Position numbers and translations under genes: made by a program. The notes beneath the pieces are model-generated. The model saw only the letters and a program-made list of their open reading frames with translations. It had not been told where the DNA came from and searched no databases. From Suillus spraguei (Eukaryota; Basidiomycota; Agaricomycetes; Boletales; Suillaceae): DNA of 64,000 nucleotides. The DNA lies in the NCBI GenBank assembly GCA_016800925.1, contig JABCPU010000088.1, positions 124,001-188,000 of the forward strand. Direction: 5' to 3'. This document shows positions 37,414 to 48,490 of this stretch, piece after piece (within the stretch, counting starts at the first letter, position 1; the number at the start of each line of letters is the position of its first letter).

Positions 37414-38131
37414 CGTCACTTAAGATGGGCTTGCATGCTGGAATCATGATACTCACGCTTTGTCGACGCCCATAGCGGACAGCACGAGGCAAGTTTGTTC
37501 AAGGAAGAGAGGCGCGTCAGTTTAGAACGGGGTGTGACGAGATGGCATTTATATGTTGTCTGGCCTGACGGCATCTCGCCCCCATCTAGCAGCACTGACG
37601 TTAAGGAACAAAGTTTTCGGAAAATTGTCACGGAATCGCAATTGGTGGCTGTTGAGGGGTTGTCAATGAAGCATATCAGGTCGGGGACACGACAGTATGA
37701 AGCGAGCTTCCAGCACAGAACCCTGCGCTAATATTGATAGGTGGAAGTGGTCCTGGGTGGCAATGACAACGTATTGGCTGATGCAGTAACCATCATAACA
37801 ACCAACCAGACAATGTGTTGGCAAAACACAGCCAACAGATCCATATGATCAACAATCTTACCCAATTCCAATGAGACGTTTTGACATGCTTGATTAGGGA
37901 TTCTGTGACAGTGGATGATCGTCAATCTATGATGGTAAGCATGTACGCATAGCATGCGGATCGTGATTACTAACCAAGAATAGTCTTATCGAAAGCGCTC
38001 GACTGTTATGGCCGCGTCCGCGACTTACAATTGGCTCTGGTAGAAATGGCATCTTACGTATACTGGGTTTCCCATGCTTAGGGCAGTGTGGTAAGTTGAC
38101 CAGAAGTGTGAACGTGCTGCTCTACGAATTG
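37414..38131. other. Intergenic region between HET gene 1 and the nucleoside hydrolase
   Basis: No recognisable gene. It should contain the HET 1 promoter (right of 37413). Confidence 0.4.
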
Positions 38132-39471
38132 TCATTGTTGTACGTTAAGCGGAGATGTAGCATCACATCGAGAAACACAATTCAAAAGCAATTCAAAAAA
38201 CTGGTCGACCTAGAGACATGGTTTTCGTGAGAAGAGAAGCTGGCTGTACGATCGAGCGCATACCTGAACTGACTGGGCGACAACGCAATTCTTCCCATTA
38301 GAACCCCACGAGTCATCACACATTCGATAATTCCAGACATCGATAACCGTTTCTCCTGTCGTGTGCTCACCATGCAACTCCACATCCACTCTAAAACGTT
38401 GAGCTTTAAAGAGCTCGGGGTGAGACACATATGTGATGGCTAGTGCATCATGGAGAGGAGGACCCTGATCGAAACCAAAAGTCGACTTGTACGTTCCTGC
38501 GAAGAAACTGATAACGGAAGACAGTGTGCTTCGGAGATTGGTAGATGGATGTGCCAGCACACCGTCCAGAGGTAGATGAGGTGATCTCAGGCGAGAATGG
38601 ATAGCTGAAGTGACAATCGCGGTGTGCGTAACATTGATGGGTATCATGACAGTTTTGACTGGAGCGTCGAAGACGATCTGAGCCGCCTCAGCTGATAAGA
38701 GGATTAGGACAAGTATCAAAACATATTCCAATAGGACACGCACGGTCGCACATAATATTGAACTCTATGCTGTCATTGTAAGGATTGGTCCTTCAAGCTT
38801 CAATCATAACATGTTACATACCTGCGACGGCAGATCGATTGCCAACACCCACACCTCCGCCCATAAATACAAACTGTTCCACTGCTTCCATGAGATTCGG
38901 ATAGACGCTGATAAATAGGGCGACATTCGTCATCGGTCCGGAAGAGACGACCGACACTTGATGTCCATCACGCCACTTGTCTTTAATCGCTACTGCCATC
39001 CCCTCGATGGCATGAATTAATGACCCATCAACTTTCCGAGCGAATCGTGCTTGAACTTCAGGACTATCAGCCGAAGGAAGCCCGACAACACCTCCTAGGC
39101 CATCTTCTCCATGAATTTCAGGGTCGTGTTTTGTGGGTCGAAGTAACGGCTTGCATGCGCCAGGATATGCTAGAACATCAGAAGGTGCAGCAAATGCATG
39201 CAGACACCTCGCGGTGTTCTTGGCAGTGCAATCAGCGGACGCATTGCCGTGAACCTAGGCAACTTGCTTGAAAAGGACCTGTCCAGGAGAAAGCCGCTTT
39301 ACACACACTGGATACCCCAAGAAGCTTGATATTCTCTAATTGACAGGCCATCATAATTGCAGCAGCATCATCGTGTCCCTAGAATGATAAGGTGTCCCCT
39401 TAGCGTCAAATGAGAGAAAATCCTCAATCGCGTACCGGATCTACATCTAACCAGACATATTTCAAAGTCAT
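38132..39471 (-). CDS. Inosine-uridine preferring nucleoside hydrolase-like protein
   Basis: This family splits the N-glycosidic bond of nucleosides for purine/pyrimidine salvage, using a Ca2+ site built by an N-terminal Asp cluster. That motif is here as WLDVDPGHDDAAA (residues 7-19, split by an intron after GAT CC), with His where most members have Ile or Thr. Further family blocks: LLGVSSVHGNAS, HDPEIHGEDGLGG, SSGPMTNVALF, FVFMGGGVGVGNRSA, HALTI-like LHDALAITYVSHPELF and a C-terminal WGSNGKNCVV. About five or six exons. Start ATG 39471; stop TGA at 38132-38134 after a final exon ending CDATSPLNVQQ. No lesion noticed. Convergent with nothing; divergent from TEX1. Confidence 0.88.
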
Positions 39472-39827
39472 TTTCTTCTGGTCTTAGTAGTGAGACTGAA
39501 CGGAATCGATTGTAAGGGCAACAACAATGATTAGGAGTGAGGCTGACTGATAAGAAGAAAAGTTAATGGAGTTGGTCTACCAGTCCGTAACCAAAATTGA
39601 AACCCGGACGTCGTCGGTAGTGATCTGCCATAAATCAAAGGTCGTACCAGTTTGTCCGACTCTGTGGGCACAGACTTTCCTGTAAGTTGCACAAAACAAA
39701 CAAGTTAACGTTGAAAATGGCGCAATTGAAAAGTCTATGTCTAAGTGAAAGCCTTTACATCGACCCCAACAGTGACAAACAATGTCTAGCAGAGACAGAA
39801 TCACTATACGCCCAGTCAGCATCCGAA
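39472..39827. promoter_or_regulatory. Divergent promoter region, nucleoside hydrolase / TEX1
   Basis: About 350 bases between divergent starts. I see no distinct element. Confidence 0.35.
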
Positions 39828-41273
39828 ATGTCAAGTCAAGTAAACAGCAGGGAGGAAGAAGAGGTAGCGCCCCTTCAGCGGCCACCGTCTCCCCCTCTTC
39901 ACACAACATTCGCTGCTCGCGGTCTGCATGTGGGTGTAGTGGGACTACACATCTCAAAGAACCTTTGTTAATATGCTCCGTTGAATCAGGCACAAAACTT
40001 TCCTGCACATAAACCGCGTGATCTACGTATACCGTCGCCTCAAGCTATAACTCATGTAGCATGGAGTTGCGATGGGAAACGTTTAGCTGGCGTTGGTATC
40101 GACAAAATAACTCGGATCTGGACTCCAGAAACTAGCGTACGTACTATATGATCAACATCCTGTTACGAGTCAAACTCCGTACCCCAATCGTAGATGGAAT
40201 CAAGAGCTGCAACTCACTTCTCTGGCGGTCACTCCGATGATGTTGACTATATATCATGGAATCCCACTCATCCAGAGTTATTTTGTACGTCGAGTCAGAA
40301 GGACAGAAGGATTGTATTCTGGGATGCACGACGTAAGTCTTATTCGTCTCGCACACATTGTGAATAACCCTTACAGAACTCAAGAAAGTCGGCACACGCA
40401 GCAAATAACTCTAAAAATCTCACCCGTGCAGACAAATTACTCTCCGGACGGCCGAGCTTTGATATTTACTTCGGCTGGGCACCAGCTCTTTTTCTTGACA
40501 TACGGGAAAGATGGCGATGCAGCAAAGGCACAGTGGCATCTCTCAGATAAGGACGGGGTTTGTTCCATACTGTCTCCATCATATAACTGGTTACCGACAT
40601 CTTTCGACAGAGCATTGTCGCATCCACCGCCATGTTCAATCATATTGGCGATGGTATAATTCTGACACATCATTCTGAACATAGCGTTCGTGTCATGGAC
40701 TATCCAACGCTGACCCTTAGAGAAAGTCCTGCCGCTCATGTCGGAGGCTGTGTTGCAGTAGCACTCGATCCCCGGGGGAGGTACACATTAATTGTTACAT
40801 GCACTAATTAACGTGCACTAACATTGACTTTAGATATCTTGCGTCTGGTGGTTACGACTCGATTGTTAACATGTTCGATCTGAGTGAATGGATATGTGTT
40901 CGAACAATCTCCACTTGCGAGTGAGTGGGTCAAAGTACGTCACTCTCCACTTACTTGATTCCTTCAGAAATGCGATCAACGCTTTGAGCTTCTCGTACGA
41001 TGGAGAGTACCTCGCTATTGCAAATACAGGACCCTACATCGACATAGTAAGGATCCGGTTTCTAGTCATTCATCTGCTTATAACATGATCTGGGCCCAAT
41101 AGTGTGCAACAGAGACGGGTGCCCCGTTGCATCGTGTCCCTGCTTTGGCACCGTCACCTACAGTGACGTGGCATCCCTCAAAATATGTCTTTGCTTATTG
41201 CGGGCAAACGAAGCTCTGGGAGGGTGGACCTCCTCCTGTGGCTGTGATCAGCCTATTTGGGGGCGGCATTTGA
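39828..41273 (+). CDS. TEX1: THO complex WD40 subunit TEX1/THOC3
   Basis: TEX1/THOC3 is the WD40 propeller of THO/TREX, which couples transcription to mRNA export in the nucleus. Repeats seen in order: THVAWSCDGKRLAGVGIDK...RIWTPE, ATHFSGGHSDDVDYISWNP with FCTSSQKDRRIVFWDAR, ISPVQTNYSPDGRALIFTSAG, VAVALDPRGRYLASGGYDS, INALSFSYDGEYLAIAN, CATETGAPLHRV and TVTWHPSKYVFAYCGQ. It ends ISLFGGGI and TGA at 41271-41273. Six or seven introns of the usual size. The start is the weak point: an ATG at 39828 followed by a 150-base intron (39840-39989) gives MSSQ-AQNFPAHKPRD. The middle (40500-40830) contains an intron-like stretch I did not resolve exactly. A relic of its 3' end lies at 51331-52560. Confidence 0.85.
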
Positions 41274-41814
41274 CGAGCGAACTTTGGAATTATCATCGTC
41301 ACGTCGTTGGATTACCACGCTTGTATGAGTTCCATCGATTCTATACGAAAATCCGATGGATTGTGATGATTAGCGAGGGATGAAGGGCCGATCAGTGTGT
41401 TCCAAAAAGCTGGCGTCTACTAGTAATGGTGCCTTGTAGGCGCAATGGTTTTCTCCTCCCGAGAATCCCGCGTTCAATCGAATTCCTAGTTATGATGCAT
41501 GGCAGTTGCACAGGAATTTTCAAGCTTCTTCCTTATAGGACGAGTGTCCTTAGTGTGACAGAACTAGTCCATCAGAGTGTTTCCAAGAATGCAGAATCGT
41601 GCGGTGTTTCAGCGCTCGGTTATATATCAGTTCACAGTGCCTTCAGGGCCCTGGGATCAGATGATCAATATATTGATTTCGTAAGGCTGCCTCGAGGACG
41701 TTCTCCCAGGACCCACAACCTTAGTAAGTTAACGCAAAGAACGGAGCCCAGCTGATATTTGAAGATCTGCAGAAGCATGCTGTGGACTCATTGTTACCTA
41801 CGACGTCTACAACA
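41274..41814. other. Intergenic region between TEX1 and paralogue B
   Basis: No supported gene. Short ORFs only. Confidence 0.35.
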
Positions 41815-43188
41815 ATGTCCCTGCATATCTCAATTGATCGTTCAAAGTTCTCACTTGACGCGGCTGGTGTGGCCGGTTTTTTTGGCGGCGACGAAACACT
41901 CTCAGCCATGGCCACCGTACATTTATACCGCGGACGAAGATGGTTGGGGTGGTACAACTCTCCAGGGAGCTATACAGTCGCCAAAAGATACGGCCAGTTA
42001 GCCAACTCCCGGTTCTGGGATGGATTGTTCCCAGGTCCAAATTTTGAACCAGCTGAAGCATTTGGCCTGGATGGCAAGCCTGGGCCACGATACGTCGGTT
42101 CGCTGTCTGGCACAGATATGGTGACGGGGCACCTTGCATACCTCACAATACAGATAAGCAGGGAATTGAAGGATGTGAGGGTTCAGGGCGAACCCAGCAC
42201 AGAGACGTTACCTGCAGCAGTAACTGTTATCCACGTCGGAAACGTTGACGCACATATGGGACGAGTGGAGATGATGAGCGCCCATCACGCACTACTAGCC
42301 ATGATACCCATAACCGTCAGTCTCGCGACATGCATCTTATGTGCTATCGTCGACGACTGGCTTGCATTTAGCCTCATCCTTCTCGGAATCATTTCAAGTG
42401 GCATATCCTGCTTCGTGATCGGTACTGCAAGGCTTGATTACCGGGCACCCAAAAACGTGATCCCGGGGGTTCCCCCAGGGGATGGATTGCTCCTGACTCC
42501 ACGCGATGTCGTCGTCCTGATAGGGTCGGAGAAAGATGTGAATGTGATAACGAAGGGACAGTTCTCTCTTGCCATGAGTGGCGCAAAAGAGTATCGGAGC
42601 GTTGGACTGTGTTCGCTTCTCTTGCTGGCACAATTCATGTTACAGCTCCTCTTGATCCCTCAAGCGTCACTCTTTGGTCAAATCATGTTTATTTCCTCGC
42701 TTGCGGCATCTTGGGCCTACAACTCGTTCCTCTCTTCCCTTGAGAACGAAAAGATACAAGGAGATCTGCTTTGCAAAGCGTTGCTGGTTGACGATGCATC
42801 GATCAAGAAATATAACCTCCAGAGTAGGAGGAGTCAGGCTGTTTTCGCCTGCTCCATTCTCAGTCGTGGAAAGGAGACAAACGATGACTTTGACGCGGAG
42901 CGTATGTTATCGTTGTTCGTGCCGAACAAGACGAAGGTTTGGAATCTCTGGAGAAAAAAGGTTGCAGCAGAGTTGAAATCTGACCGCCCGGACAAAAGTT
43001 TTGCCAATGTAACAGCAGAGGAGAAGAAGGGTTTGAGCGGAGAGCAATACAGATTGCTGATGACCTTCCTAGATGATGCCCAGCATGCGTTTAATGCTTG
43101 CCGGGAACGCGTTCCCGATTTGCTCTCCTCACGCAACTCCTCGATTTGTGAGGCAAAGGAGGCAAATAAGGCAAAGGACATGGTATAA
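41815..43188 (+). CDS. Multi-pass membrane protein, unassigned family (paralogue B)
   Basis: Intronless, 457 residues from ATG 41815; an upstream in-frame GTG is not needed. Same layout as paralogue A: N-block DAAGVAGFFGGDETLSAM, WLGWYNSPGSYTVAKR and NSRFWDGLFPGPN, then two hydrophobic hairpins (about 165-210 and 265-310). Between them is a short loop with PPGDGLLLTPRDVVVLIGSE and VITKGQFSL. The charged loop of subgroup 1 is absent, and the second hairpin follows almost at once (EYRSVGLCSLLLLAQF). The C-terminus is PNKTKVWNLWRKKVAAEL ... LMTFLDDAQHAF. Subgroup 2 with C and E. Intact frame. Confidence 0.85.
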   Translation: MSLHISIDRSKFSLDAAGVAGFFGGDETLSAMATVHLYRGRRWLGWYNSPGSYTVAKRYGQLANSRFWDGLFPGPNFEPAEAFGLDGKPGPRYVGSLSGTDMVTGHLAYLTIQISRELKDVRVQGEPSTETLPAAVTVIHVGNVDAHMGRVEMMSAHHALLAMIPITVSLATCILCAIVDDWLAFSLILLGIISSGISCFVIGTARLDYRAPKNVIPGVPPGDGLLLTPRDVVVLIGSEKDVNVITKGQFSLAMSGAKEYRSVGLCSLLLLAQFMLQLLLIPQASLFGQIMFISSLAASWAYNSFLSSLENEKIQGDLLCKALLVDDASIKKYNLQSRRSQAVFACSILSRGKETNDDFDAERMLSLFVPNKTKVWNLWRKKVAAELKSDRPDKSFANVTAEEKKGLSGEQYRLLMTFLDDAQHAFNACRERVPDLLSSRNSSICEAKEANKAKDMV

Positions 43189-43487
43189 ATGCCGATATGT
43201 TTAGCTGTACTTATTGCTTAGAAGGTCTCCTTATTTATGTAACATTACTTACCAGTGGACTAGCATCGTCGGAAATACGTCTCACATACCGTACCTTGTG
43301 ACCCAGATGAACAGGAGGTCTCCCGAAACGGCCAGGGGCCGAAACCGATGTGATGACACCCACACCCACAATCTGGGACTCGGCTCGTCTCGAGCAGAGT
43401 TGATCGGGGCTCCAACCACGATCGTTAATGTCTTGAATCATAAAAGTTGCCGACCTGAGGCCTGAATAACCGTCTTAGCAAGCTTTA

Positions 43488-44133
43488 GTGCCTGTATACC
43501 AGTGTACGCGTATAACACAACTGCTGTTTCTCCTTTGTGTCATTCTTAATGGAGTCAAGCCTGTGACTGATGTCATTTGTGGAGATGGGATACGGGTAGA
43601 TGGCAGTTCAAGCTACACCGTTATTTTGAGGGGAGCGGAAAAAGAAGTCAACAGGGTCATAATAAGGAGTGTTTGCCTCGAATTCCTCCCGAAAGTGTGG
43701 ATGAAGAGGAGAAGCTCAAATGACACCTTTGGTGCACTAACCTTGGACCTAGAGAATGTACCGGAAGAGGAGCGCATAAAATTACGAGGAAATCTAAACG
43801 TCGTGGCGCGAAGTATACAAACATTGAACTTTGTGGCTTCTTGCTCGGCATGCAATCATCGCTGCAATTGCTCCTGAAGGAACGCTATTCAGTCAGATCA
43901 TGTTCCTTCCATCGTTCATAATCTCCTGGGTCTACAACCTGCACTTGTCGACCATTGATAAGGAGCACATCGCCTAGGACACTGAAGACAGGACCCAAGT
44001 CGGGGTTTAAGCTAAGCACAAGACCGACACCTGCAGTACTATTCACCACACTTGTGTTACAACCACATGCTGGACCCGCTTCCGCGTTTGAGGCAGACAA
44101 ATTCCTGAAGCGTTTCCTCAGCCCTGTCGAATG
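43488..44133 (+). pseudogene. Relic of a membrane-family paralogue
   Basis: Only the second half of the family is traceable, in shifting frames: GDGIRVDGSS and VILRGAEKEVNRV (43580-43660), then PEGTLFSQIMFLPSF and SWVYNLHLSTIDKEHIA (43870-43976), then AVLFTTLVLQPHAG and KFLKRFLSPVE ending at a stop near 44133. The N-terminal block is gone. The helix wording (YNLHLSTIDKE) is closest to the long-loop subgroup. Confidence 0.75.
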
Positions 44134-45100
44134 AAGCTGCCGTGTGGAATAAGTGAAGAAAGCACATAGCAAGGCATCAGAACCACCATTCAGGATGCGG
44201 ATTGGGAGGAAAACACGATCTATTGTCGTTACGTGACAGCTAGTTTCATATTGATAGATCGGATTTCATTTTGTTCCTTTTATCGCTTCTGTTTACTTGT
44301 GATGCTCGAACAACGAAAGGGTCCCGCTAGTTATGGTATTTCGACGCGCGTAGCACCAAGAATAGCAAGCTCAGAGTCCGCTGATTTGACGACAATGAGC
44401 TACGATGACGTGCATCTGTCACCTCTAGCGTTCGCGAGTGTCTTCATTGCGCTTGAGTGCAACTCTAGACACCTAGTAGAGGACAAAATCCAAGCAATGA
44501 AACATTGCATACACATTTACACGCGAAGCCATGTCTTTGCATAACGAGTTGAGAGATTTCGACACCACCTCACGTAGTGCATGGTGTACTACCAGTAGTA
44601 GTTCCGACAGAAGAACGCACGATATACGACAACAGATACTAATAATCAAGTTAGGGCAATTACCACCTCCGAGCTGCAGACCTGATTCACTCACTGAAAT
44701 ATTCGCTTGCGGTGAACAAACGAGCACGTCCCGCTTTCCAAGGATCTTCAGACAACAGAGCCTGTTGAGATGATTCGAACGAAAGAGCCGAGGAACTCGG
44801 TCGACAGCTCGGAAGCTCGTGTGAGTGCTTGGGTGACATATGGGCTGTACTACTTAATCATGTCAAGTAGAGCATCGGATGGGTGGCCATTCTGGGTATT
44901 TCACTCGCCTAAATATCGTGGACCCTTTTGTTTGTTGAGCTCCACGAGTAAACAGAAACGGTAAAGGGAATCCGGTCGACTCAGCTGAAGGTCTCGGCCT
45001 TTAAGTGAAAAATTTCCCAGGTCCAACCTGTGCTCGGTTGCATTGAGGACTGCACATATGAGATCGATTAACTCGTGCTATAACCAATGGTTGTGTTGAA
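44134..45100. other. Intergenic region between relic and paralogue C
   Basis: No gene, repeat or RNA that I can support. Confidence 0.35.
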
Positions 45101-46474
45101 ATGCCCTTCCTCACTGTGCCAATCGACCGGTCTAATCTCAATCTCGATACGTCGGGTGTCGCTGGATTCTTTGGTGGGGATGAAGCAATCTCAGCGATGG
45201 CTACTGTCCATCTCTATCGTGGGAGGCGCTGGTTAGGCTGGTATAATTCACCAGGAAGTTACATTGTCGCCAAGAAATTTGGGCAGCTCGCAAATTCGCG
45301 ATTTTGGGATGGTCTTTTCCCTGGTCCAAATTTAACACCAGCTGAGGTATTTGGACTCGATGGAAGACCCGGCCCTCATTATTGGGGTATATTTTCGGGC
45401 ACGGATATGCCCACCGGTCACCTAGCATACCTCGTGGTGCAGAAGACGAAAGAAGTAGAGGAAGTGATAGAATTGGGAGGAAGGGAGACTATACCTCTAA
45501 CAGTCACCATCATCGATGTCGGAAACGTGATGCTCAAGCACACGGACCAGGCGCCAGTGATGAGCATCCATCATGCTCTCTTGGCCGCTATCCCCATTAC
45601 CATCAATCTCGTGGTGTGCGCACTTTGCGCAGCTTCGAAAGATTGGCTAGCCTTCGCCCTCATCCTGCTGGGAGTTATTTCAGGGGGGACGTCTTGCTTT
45701 GTCATTGGCTCTGCTCAACTCGATTTTCTTGCTGGCGTGAAGGAACCCAGCCCAGGCACGCCGCCCGCAGACGGGTTACTTTTGATGAGAAACAACGTGG
45801 TCATTGTCAGAGGTGCAGAGAAAGATGTCAATCCAATAACGAAGGGCAAATTTGTCCTGAGGATGGGTGGTGGCCCAGAGTACAGACGAATTGGACTCTG
45901 CTCGCTTCTCCTCCTCGCGCAGTTCCTTCTCCAGCTCCTTTTCATTCCTCAGGCATCGACGTTCGGGCAGATCATGTTCATGTCATCGGTCGCAGCCTCA
46001 TGGACATATAATTCATTTCTATCGTCATTGGAGCCGGAGAAAATACAACTCGATATCCTATGGAAAGCACTTGACAATCCACGACTAACGAAATTTGGGC
46101 TCAAGAACAGAGCTGCTCAGGCAGTCTTTGCATGCCTCGTCCTCGGTGACGGCACCCACAAGCTTTCTGTTGACTTCAAACCAAAGAAAGTCTTACAGCG
46201 TTTTATCTCGAACGACACAAGGGTATGGGATGTATGGCGAGACAAAGTGGCAGAACAACTGGAAAATAACAAGAAAGAAAAGTCGTTCGTCCTTAACCCT
46301 GAGGATTTGCGAGGGTTCAAAGATCATGAAAGGGCCCTCCTGGAGTCATTACTTCGAGACGCACGCGATGCATATGGAGGTTACCAGGAACAACTACACA
46401 GGATTAGAGACAATAGCCATATCTCTGAGAAAGAAGTACTTCGACCGGATTCCTTTGTCCAGAGCCGTGTTTGA
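45101..46474 (+). CDS. Multi-pass membrane protein, unassigned family (paralogue C)
   Basis: Intronless, 457 residues, same length as B. N-block DTSGVAGFFGGDEAISAM, WLGWYNSPGSYIVAKK, NSRFWDGLFPGPN. Helical hairpins around 165-210 and 265-315, separated by PPADGLLLMRNNVVIVRGAE and NPITKGKFVL. C-terminus: KNRAAQAVFACLVLG, SNDTRVWDVWRDKVAEQL, LLESLLRDARDAYGGY. Compact-loop subgroup with B and E. Frame intact. In PPGDG the Gly is replaced by Ala (PPADG), a small departure from its paralogues. Confidence 0.85.
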   Translation: MPFLTVPIDRSNLNLDTSGVAGFFGGDEAISAMATVHLYRGRRWLGWYNSPGSYIVAKKFGQLANSRFWDGLFPGPNLTPAEVFGLDGRPGPHYWGIFSGTDMPTGHLAYLVVQKTKEVEEVIELGGRETIPLTVTIIDVGNVMLKHTDQAPVMSIHHALLAAIPITINLVVCALCAASKDWLAFALILLGVISGGTSCFVIGSAQLDFLAGVKEPSPGTPPADGLLLMRNNVVIVRGAEKDVNPITKGKFVLRMGGGPEYRRIGLCSLLLLAQFLLQLLFIPQASTFGQIMFMSSVAASWTYNSFLSSLEPEKIQLDILWKALDNPRLTKFGLKNRAAQAVFACLVLGDGTHKLSVDFKPKKVLQRFISNDTRVWDVWRDKVAEQLENNKKEKSFVLNPEDLRGFKDHERALLESLLRDARDAYGGYQEQLHRIRDNSHISEKEVLRPDSFVQSRV

Positions 46475-46854
46475 TACTTCTTGTAATGTACCTACCACAT
46501 GCTCAGAAGTCATCGAACCCAAGTCGCATGTTGTAACCCGATCCGCCCAGATCGTGAAGTTGATGAACTACAGGTGGGATCGCGCGCATACCGGCAAAGG
46601 TCGCTAACAGCGCATGAGTTACTTATGAAATGGGGACCGATAGATCGGTGAATCACTGCGAGATTAGCACAATTTTCCCGGGTAGAGGGCATTCCACGAG
46701 GATAACACATACTGCATAGCATGGCACGTAGAACTCATAGCGCCTAGAGCTCCTGCGCTTCTTAGCATGTTGCGTCCATGCTTCCCGTCGGGTGCGCTAT
46801 TTAAAAGAGCAGTTGTAGACCGTATTCTGAGGAGCAAGCTGCAACACACTTACC
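46475..46854. promoter_or_regulatory. Upstream region of paralogue D with a TATA-like box shared with paralogue F
   Basis: tatttaaaagagcag at 46798-46812 lies about 43 bases before the ATG. The identical 12-mer ttaaaagagcag occurs, in the right orientation, 24-35 bases before the start of paralogue F (62223-62234). Confidence 0.5.
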
Positions 46855-48490
46855 ATGCCCCACAATCATCCCGTTGACATCAATGCAGGTCATTTTGACC
46901 TCGACGTATCCGGAGTCGCAGGGTTCTTCGGGGGCGAAGAAGCCATATCTGCAATGCAAACCATTCATCTTTACAGATACAGAAAATGGATAGGATGGTA
47001 CAACTCCCCGGGCAGCTGGAACGTCGGCAAGAAGTTTGGAATTCTCGCAAATTCCCGTTGGTGGGACGGGCTTTTTCCTGGGCCCAATGAAGACCCCGCA
47101 AAATTCTTCGAGCTCGATGGCAAGCGGGGCCCAAAATATGTCGCCTCTAGATCTGGATCCGTCCTGGAGCACACCGGCCACCTTGCATATTTGATAATGC
47201 AGATGAGCAAGGAGGAGCAAGGATGCGAGGTTCCAGGAAGAGTCTCGAAAAAGTGTAAAGTGACCATTATCGAGACGCAGCCAATTTTTAAACAAGAGGG
47301 GACGCCGAAAGAGGCAGATGGGCGGATGAAAAACACTTCTGCAGGTGAAGGGGGACCACCTAAAGAGACGCACACAAAGGAAGGGGATACATGTAAGAAG
47401 AAGCACGAAAAGGAGCCAGTTCGTGAGATCCTACCTCACTGTGACAGCAAGCTTCGCATGTTCGCTGCAGTTCTAACAATAGCCGTCAGTTTCACCACAT
47501 GTGCGCTTTGCGGATGGACGTACGACTGGTTCTGTTGTTCAATGATCCTTCTGGGCATCATCTCAAGCGGCATGTCCTCCTTCGTCATAGGGTCCGCAAG
47601 TTTAGAGCTACAAGGCGTGAAGCCAGCACCTACGGCCCCGCCCGGGGACGGAATGCTGATGGACGGCGATGATATCGTCCTCCTACTCGGGAAAGAGGAA
47701 AACGTTGCTACCATCACGAGAGGCAAGTTTACTCTAAATTATCAGCCCTGGGTTAGGTGGAAGAGTAGTAGGAAGGAAAAAAGGAAACATTCCGTTCCTA
47801 GCGACGGGACGGAGTCGGCCAACTCGAACCACAAAAAGGATCTAGAAACCGGTGTTGAAAACAATCCTTCGGACCGTGGTCTAAACCAGGAGGCCGTACC
47901 CATGAAAGACGAATATGCCGCTATTGGATTGTGTTCGCTCCTACTCATCATACAACTCCTCGGTCAACTGCTCTTGATCCCCCAGGGCACACTCTTTGGT
48001 CAAATTATGTTCCTGTCCTCTTTCGCGGCTTCGTGGGCGTATAACTTGTACTTGTCTTCAATCGACAAAGAGAATATCCAGCAAGAATTACTCCTGAGAA
48101 TACTCAATCTAGATGAACAACATATAAAGACGTACAGCCTTGGCACGAGAACAACCGCCGCCGTATTCGCATGTCTAATGCTCCAGCCTCCTGGTGCTTG
48201 TGCGGAATCGGGGTCGGAATGGGAGAAACTAGGTTTCAAACCAGAAGATATCATCCGCAATTCATTCCGAATATACTCCCGTATGGATTACATGGAGAAA
48301 AAGGGTCCTGGAGGTAATGAGAAGTCGCAACTTGAATGGCAGCCAAAGCACTGGCTGCGGTTTATTCCAGATGAATAAGGAGGAAAGAAGGCAATTCGGG
48401 CCAGCTGACAGTGAACTTCTCGGTGAGCTGCTGGAAGACGCTCAAACTGCGTACAATCTGGCCATTAAAGAGCAGCAGAAGAATAAATAA
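46855..48490 (+). CDS. Multi-pass membrane protein, unassigned family (paralogue D), C-terminus frameshifted
   Basis: Long-loop subgroup: N-block DVSGVAGFFGGEEAISAM, WIGWYNSPGSWNVGKK, NSRWWDGLFPGPN. Next a hydrophilic insert of about 60 residues rich in Lys/Glu/Gly (47270-47430), hairpin 1, PPGDGMLMDGDDIVLLLGKE, a charged loop, then hairpin 2 (EYAAIGLCSLLLIIQLL). The open frame runs 507 codons to 48378, but homology jumps frame after KPEDIIRN. Two single-base losses at about 48262 and 48273 disrupt the NFIPNxTPVW motif. The family C-terminus (RVLEVMRSRNLNGSQ ... LLGELLEDAQTAYNL) then continues in another frame to a stop at 48488-48490. So it is either a recent pseudogene or has two nearby sequencing errors. 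Confidence 0.8.
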
